A DNA stretch of 9,051 bases from Propionibacteriaceae bacterium (GTDB lineage Bacteria; Actinomycetota; Actinomycetes; Propionibacteriales; Propionibacteriaceae). The stretch spans positions 1-9,051 of the forward strand of contig JAUNUL010000101.1 in assembly GCA_030538175.1 (NCBI GenBank). The letters are read 5' to 3'. The notes under the pieces are model-generated. The model had not been told where the DNA came from, did no database searches, and worked only from the letters and a program-made list of their open reading frames with translations. Each line of letters starts with the position of its first letter. Position 1 is the stretch's first letter. The position numbers and the translations under genes are program-made. Below are positions 7,069 to 9,051 of this stretch, piece by piece.

Positions 7069-7081
7069 TAGGCTGGGGGCA
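7069..7081 (+). promoter_or_regulatory. candidate leaderless promoter of msrA
   Basis: TAGGCT at 7069-7074 fits TAnnnT and ends six bases before ATG 7081, so the predicted transcription start is the start codon itself. This is the same geometry as TAGGGT before 3440. The only Shine-Dalgarno-like run, GGGGG at 7075-7079, is one base from the ATG and so too close to work. No clear -35 is seen 16-18 bases upstream; TTGTGA at 7054-7059 is too near. Confidence 0.5.
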
Positions 7082-7707
7082 TGCTTTTCGGACGCAAGCC
7101 CGTGATGGTCGCCCCCGAGCAGGCCCTGCCGGGTCGGTCGACACCGGTCTACCCGGTCGGCCTGCCCCATGAGGTTTTCGGGATCCCGATCGACTCCACC
7201 CCCGACGGCACCGAGGTCGCCTATTTCGCCCTCGGTTGCTTCTGGGGTGAGGAAAAAATGTTCTGGAACACCGAGGGCGTGCGCAACACCGCCGTCGGCT
7301 ACCAGGGTGGCTTCACGCCCAACCCGACCTATGAGGAAGTGTGTTCCGGTCTGACCGGCCACACCGAGACCGTGCGGGTGTGCTTCGATCCGTCGGTGGT
7401 GGCGTACGCGGATCTGGTCCGCCAGTTCTTCGAAGCCCACGACCCCACCCAGGGCTTCCGGCAGGGCAATGACGTCGGCACGCAATATCGCTCCGCGCTG
7501 TTCGTTCGTGGGGAGCAGGCGGCAACCGCCCAGGACCTGGCCGCAGCCGCCCAGGAGGCCTATTCGGCGGCGGGCTATGGCGAACTCACGACCGAGATCG
7601 CTGAAGGGGGCGAGTTCTTCTTCGCCGAGGACTATCACCAGCAATACCTGCTGAAGAACCCACAGGGCTATTGCCCGATCCACGCCACCGGGGTGCGGTG
7701 CGGGTGA
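7081..7707 (+). CDS. msrA: peptide-methionine (S)-S-oxide reductase
   Basis: It reduces the S-epimer of methionine sulfoxide in proteins and free methionine, using thioredoxin as electron donor, and so repairs oxidative damage in the cytoplasm. The 208-residue protein is the long MsrA form with about 45 residues before the catalytic GCFWG motif (52-56, nucleophile Cys53). Other active-site residues fit E. coli numbering with an offset of two: Tyr84, Glu96 in GHTETV, Asp131 and Tyr136 in DVGTQYR. The resolving cysteines are Cys198 in GYCPIH and Cys207, next to last, matching E. coli Cys198 and Cys206. The enzyme therefore looks complete for the three-cysteine relay. The start at 7081 is supported by the leaderless promoter geometry and by homologous length. 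The TGA overlaps the esterase start as GTGA. No msrB is in the window. Confidence 0.97.
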   Translation: MLFGRKPVMVAPEQALPGRSTPVYPVGLPHEVFGIPIDSTPDGTEVAYFALGCFWGEEKMFWNTEGVRNTAVGYQGGFTPNPTYEEVCSGLTGHTETVRVCFDPSVVAYADLVRQFFEAHDPTQGFRQGNDVGTQYRSALFVRGEQAATAQDLAAAAQEAYSAAGYGELTTEIAEGGEFFFAEDYHQQYLLKNPQGYCPIHATGVRCG

Positions 7708-9032
7708 ACACGGGTCAGCCGACTTGGGATGCCCCGGCCGGCCGGATCGTTGGCCGCGCCTTTGGTGACGTGGTGCGCGCGATGGGCATCCGCTATGCCC
7801 GCGCGGACCGTTTCGAACCACCCGTGCCCGAGCCACCCCTTGACCCCGCCGTCGGGGTGATCGACGCGACCCGAACGGGACCCGCGTGCCCGCAGGGGCC
7901 ATCTCCCCTGCTCGAGGGACTGCTGAACGAACCGCTCGCCGGGCTGGAGCAGGACGAGGACTGTCTGCGGCTGTCCGTCACTGCCCCGGCCGACGCCACG
8001 GGCGAGGATCGGTTGCCGGTGATCGTGTGGATCCATGGTGGTGCGTACATCTGGGGCGCCGGAGACGCCCCTGTGTTCGACCCGACCGCCGTGGTGAGCG
8101 AACAGCGGGTGATCGTCGTCAACGTCACCTATCGGCTGGGCATTTTCGGCTATCTCGCTACGAAGCACAGCCCGGCCAACCTCGGCCTGCTCGACCAGCT
8201 CGAGGCCCTGCGCTGGGTACGCCGCAACATCGCTGCCTTCGGAGGTGACCCGGACAACGTCACTGCTTCCGGCCAGTCGGCCGGGGGTGACGCGGTCGCA
8301 CACCTGATGATCGCCGAAGGCGCCGAGGGGCTCTTCCGGCGTGCGGTCGTGGCGAGCGCACCACTGGGCGTCCTGCCGAACCGGACCCGGATGACCACGG
8401 TGATGGCGAAGGTCGCCCAGCGGATCCCCCGTGATCTGCCGGCCGCCGACATGGTCAAGGCCCAGCACCGCGTGCATGCGAGCGTGCGTCGGTTCGGAAT
8501 GAAATCGGCGATGGCGTTCGGGGTGCAGTACGGCCACGCACCCTTGCCCCCGGAACGGGAGCGGGCCCAGGCCTGGCGGGAGGCAGCAAAGCGGATCGAT
8601 CTGCTGATCGGCTGGACCTCCCGCGAGGGTGCCCTGTTCACGGTAGAGGCTCTGGCCCGGCTGACCCGGACTCCCGTGGTGGGCCGGGTCGCCCAGCGGA
8701 CGGCCGTCGAGTGGGTCACCCGCGCGATCTATGCGTCTCCCGGTCGGGCCTTCTGGGTACGCCATCAATCCGCAGGCGGGCGCGGCTATCGCTATGTGCT
8801 GGACTTCGGTGCCCCCGGCCAGCCCTATCGGGGCGCCCACATGATCGACGGGGCGCTGATGTTCTGGCAGCCCGACGTCTGGGCGGACTCACCCCTGCTG
8901 GCCGGGCTCAGCCAACAGCAGGTCGATCAAGCCGGCCGACTCATGCGGACCGTCTGGGGCGATTTCGCCCGAACCGGGACCGTGGATCTCGGTCTCGGCT
9001 CGGACGTCCTCTCCCTGGCGCCGTTGGGCTGA
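7704..9032 (+). CDS. type-B carboxylesterase/lipase family alpha/beta hydrolase
   Basis: It probably hydrolyses carboxylic esters (PF00135); the natural substrate is unknown. With the GTG start at 7704 the protein is 442 residues, somewhat short for a family usually near 500. The family block EDCLRLSV is at 85-92 and the oxyanion-hole motif HGGAY at 111-115. The nucleophile elbow is GQSAGG at 190-195 with Ser192, where the family norm is GESAGG. The probable charge relay is Glu308 in TSREGALF and His379 in GAHMIDGALMFW, both in the expected order and context. No signal peptide is visible, so it is likely cytoplasmic. The GTG overlaps the msrA stop (GTGA) with no strong ribosome binding site, suggesting termination-reinitiation coupling. 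An in-frame TTG at 7671 inside msrA would add 11 residues but is less likely. The C-terminus ends soon after WGDFARTG, the usual last conserved block. Confidence 0.9.
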   Translation: MNTGQPTWDAPAGRIVGRAFGDVVRAMGIRYARADRFEPPVPEPPLDPAVGVIDATRTGPACPQGPSPLLEGLLNEPLAGLEQDEDCLRLSVTAPADATGEDRLPVIVWIHGGAYIWGAGDAPVFDPTAVVSEQRVIVVNVTYRLGIFGYLATKHSPANLGLLDQLEALRWVRRNIAAFGGDPDNVTASGQSAGGDAVAHLMIAEGAEGLFRRAVVASAPLGVLPNRTRMTTVMAKVAQRIPRDLPAADMVKAQHRVHASVRRFGMKSAMAFGVQYGHAPLPPERERAQAWREAAKRIDLLIGWTSREGALFTVEALARLTRTPVVGRVAQRTAVEWVTRAIYASPGRAFWVRHQSAGGRGYRYVLDFGAPGQPYRGAHMIDGALMFWQPDVWADSPLLAGLSQQQVDQAGRLMRTVWGDFARTGTVDLGLGSDVLSLAPLG

Positions 9033-9051
9033 CCGTCACGACAACTGACGA

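Noticed and set aside
7671..7703. Upstream TTG start for the carboxylesterase
   Set aside because: It lies within msrA, has no ribosome binding site and adds residues unlike a family N-terminus; the GTG at 7704 gives a typical four-base overlap.

Overview
This is a GC-rich window of about 9 kb with dense, mostly co-directional genes and short or overlapping junctions. It looks like ordinary chromosome of an actinomycete. Support comes from strong G/C preference at third codon positions, a family-1 uracil-DNA glycosylase with the GQDPYP (not GQDPYH) motif that I associate with Actinobacteria, and two genes that appear to be transcribed from leaderless promoters. A Propionibacteriaceae-like host is my guess from general protein character; it is not shown by a marker gene. 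I see no rRNA, tRNA, insertion sequence, phage gene or CRISPR array.

Layout. (1) Bases 1-2018 (+): a 14-helix DHA2-type drug/proton antiporter cut by the left edge, carrying an unusual soluble tail of about 200 residues. (2) 2046-3314 (-): an AI-2E family membrane protein, convergent with the first gene and separated from it by 27 bases. (3) 3315-3439: a divergent promoter region holding candidate -10 boxes for both directions and a dyad-symmetric element that overlaps both predicted -35 regions. (4) 3440-6985 (+): a probable four-gene transcription unit of two unrelated 12-helix MFS transporters, uracil-DNA glycosylase (ung) and a small IsdG-type monooxygenase, with junctions of 13 bases, an ATGA overlap and 3 bases. 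(5) 6986-7080: a hairpin that may end that unit, then a leaderless promoter. (6) 7081-9032 (+): msrA and a type-B carboxylesterase that overlap by four bases (GTGA). Bases 9033-9051 hold no feature I can support.

The genes do not form one obvious pathway. The common threads are efflux (three MFS proteins from different subfamilies plus an AI-2E family protein) and damage repair or stress (Ung for uracil in DNA, MsrA for oxidised methionine, possible haem turnover by the IsdG-like protein). I found no convincing undescribed system. The points most worth checking are the DHA2 tail, the dyad in the divergent promoter, the paired leaderless promoters, and a strong DNA-level signature in which tyrosine codon choice depends on the preceding base and nearly every GTAC lies within GTACGC or GCGTAC.
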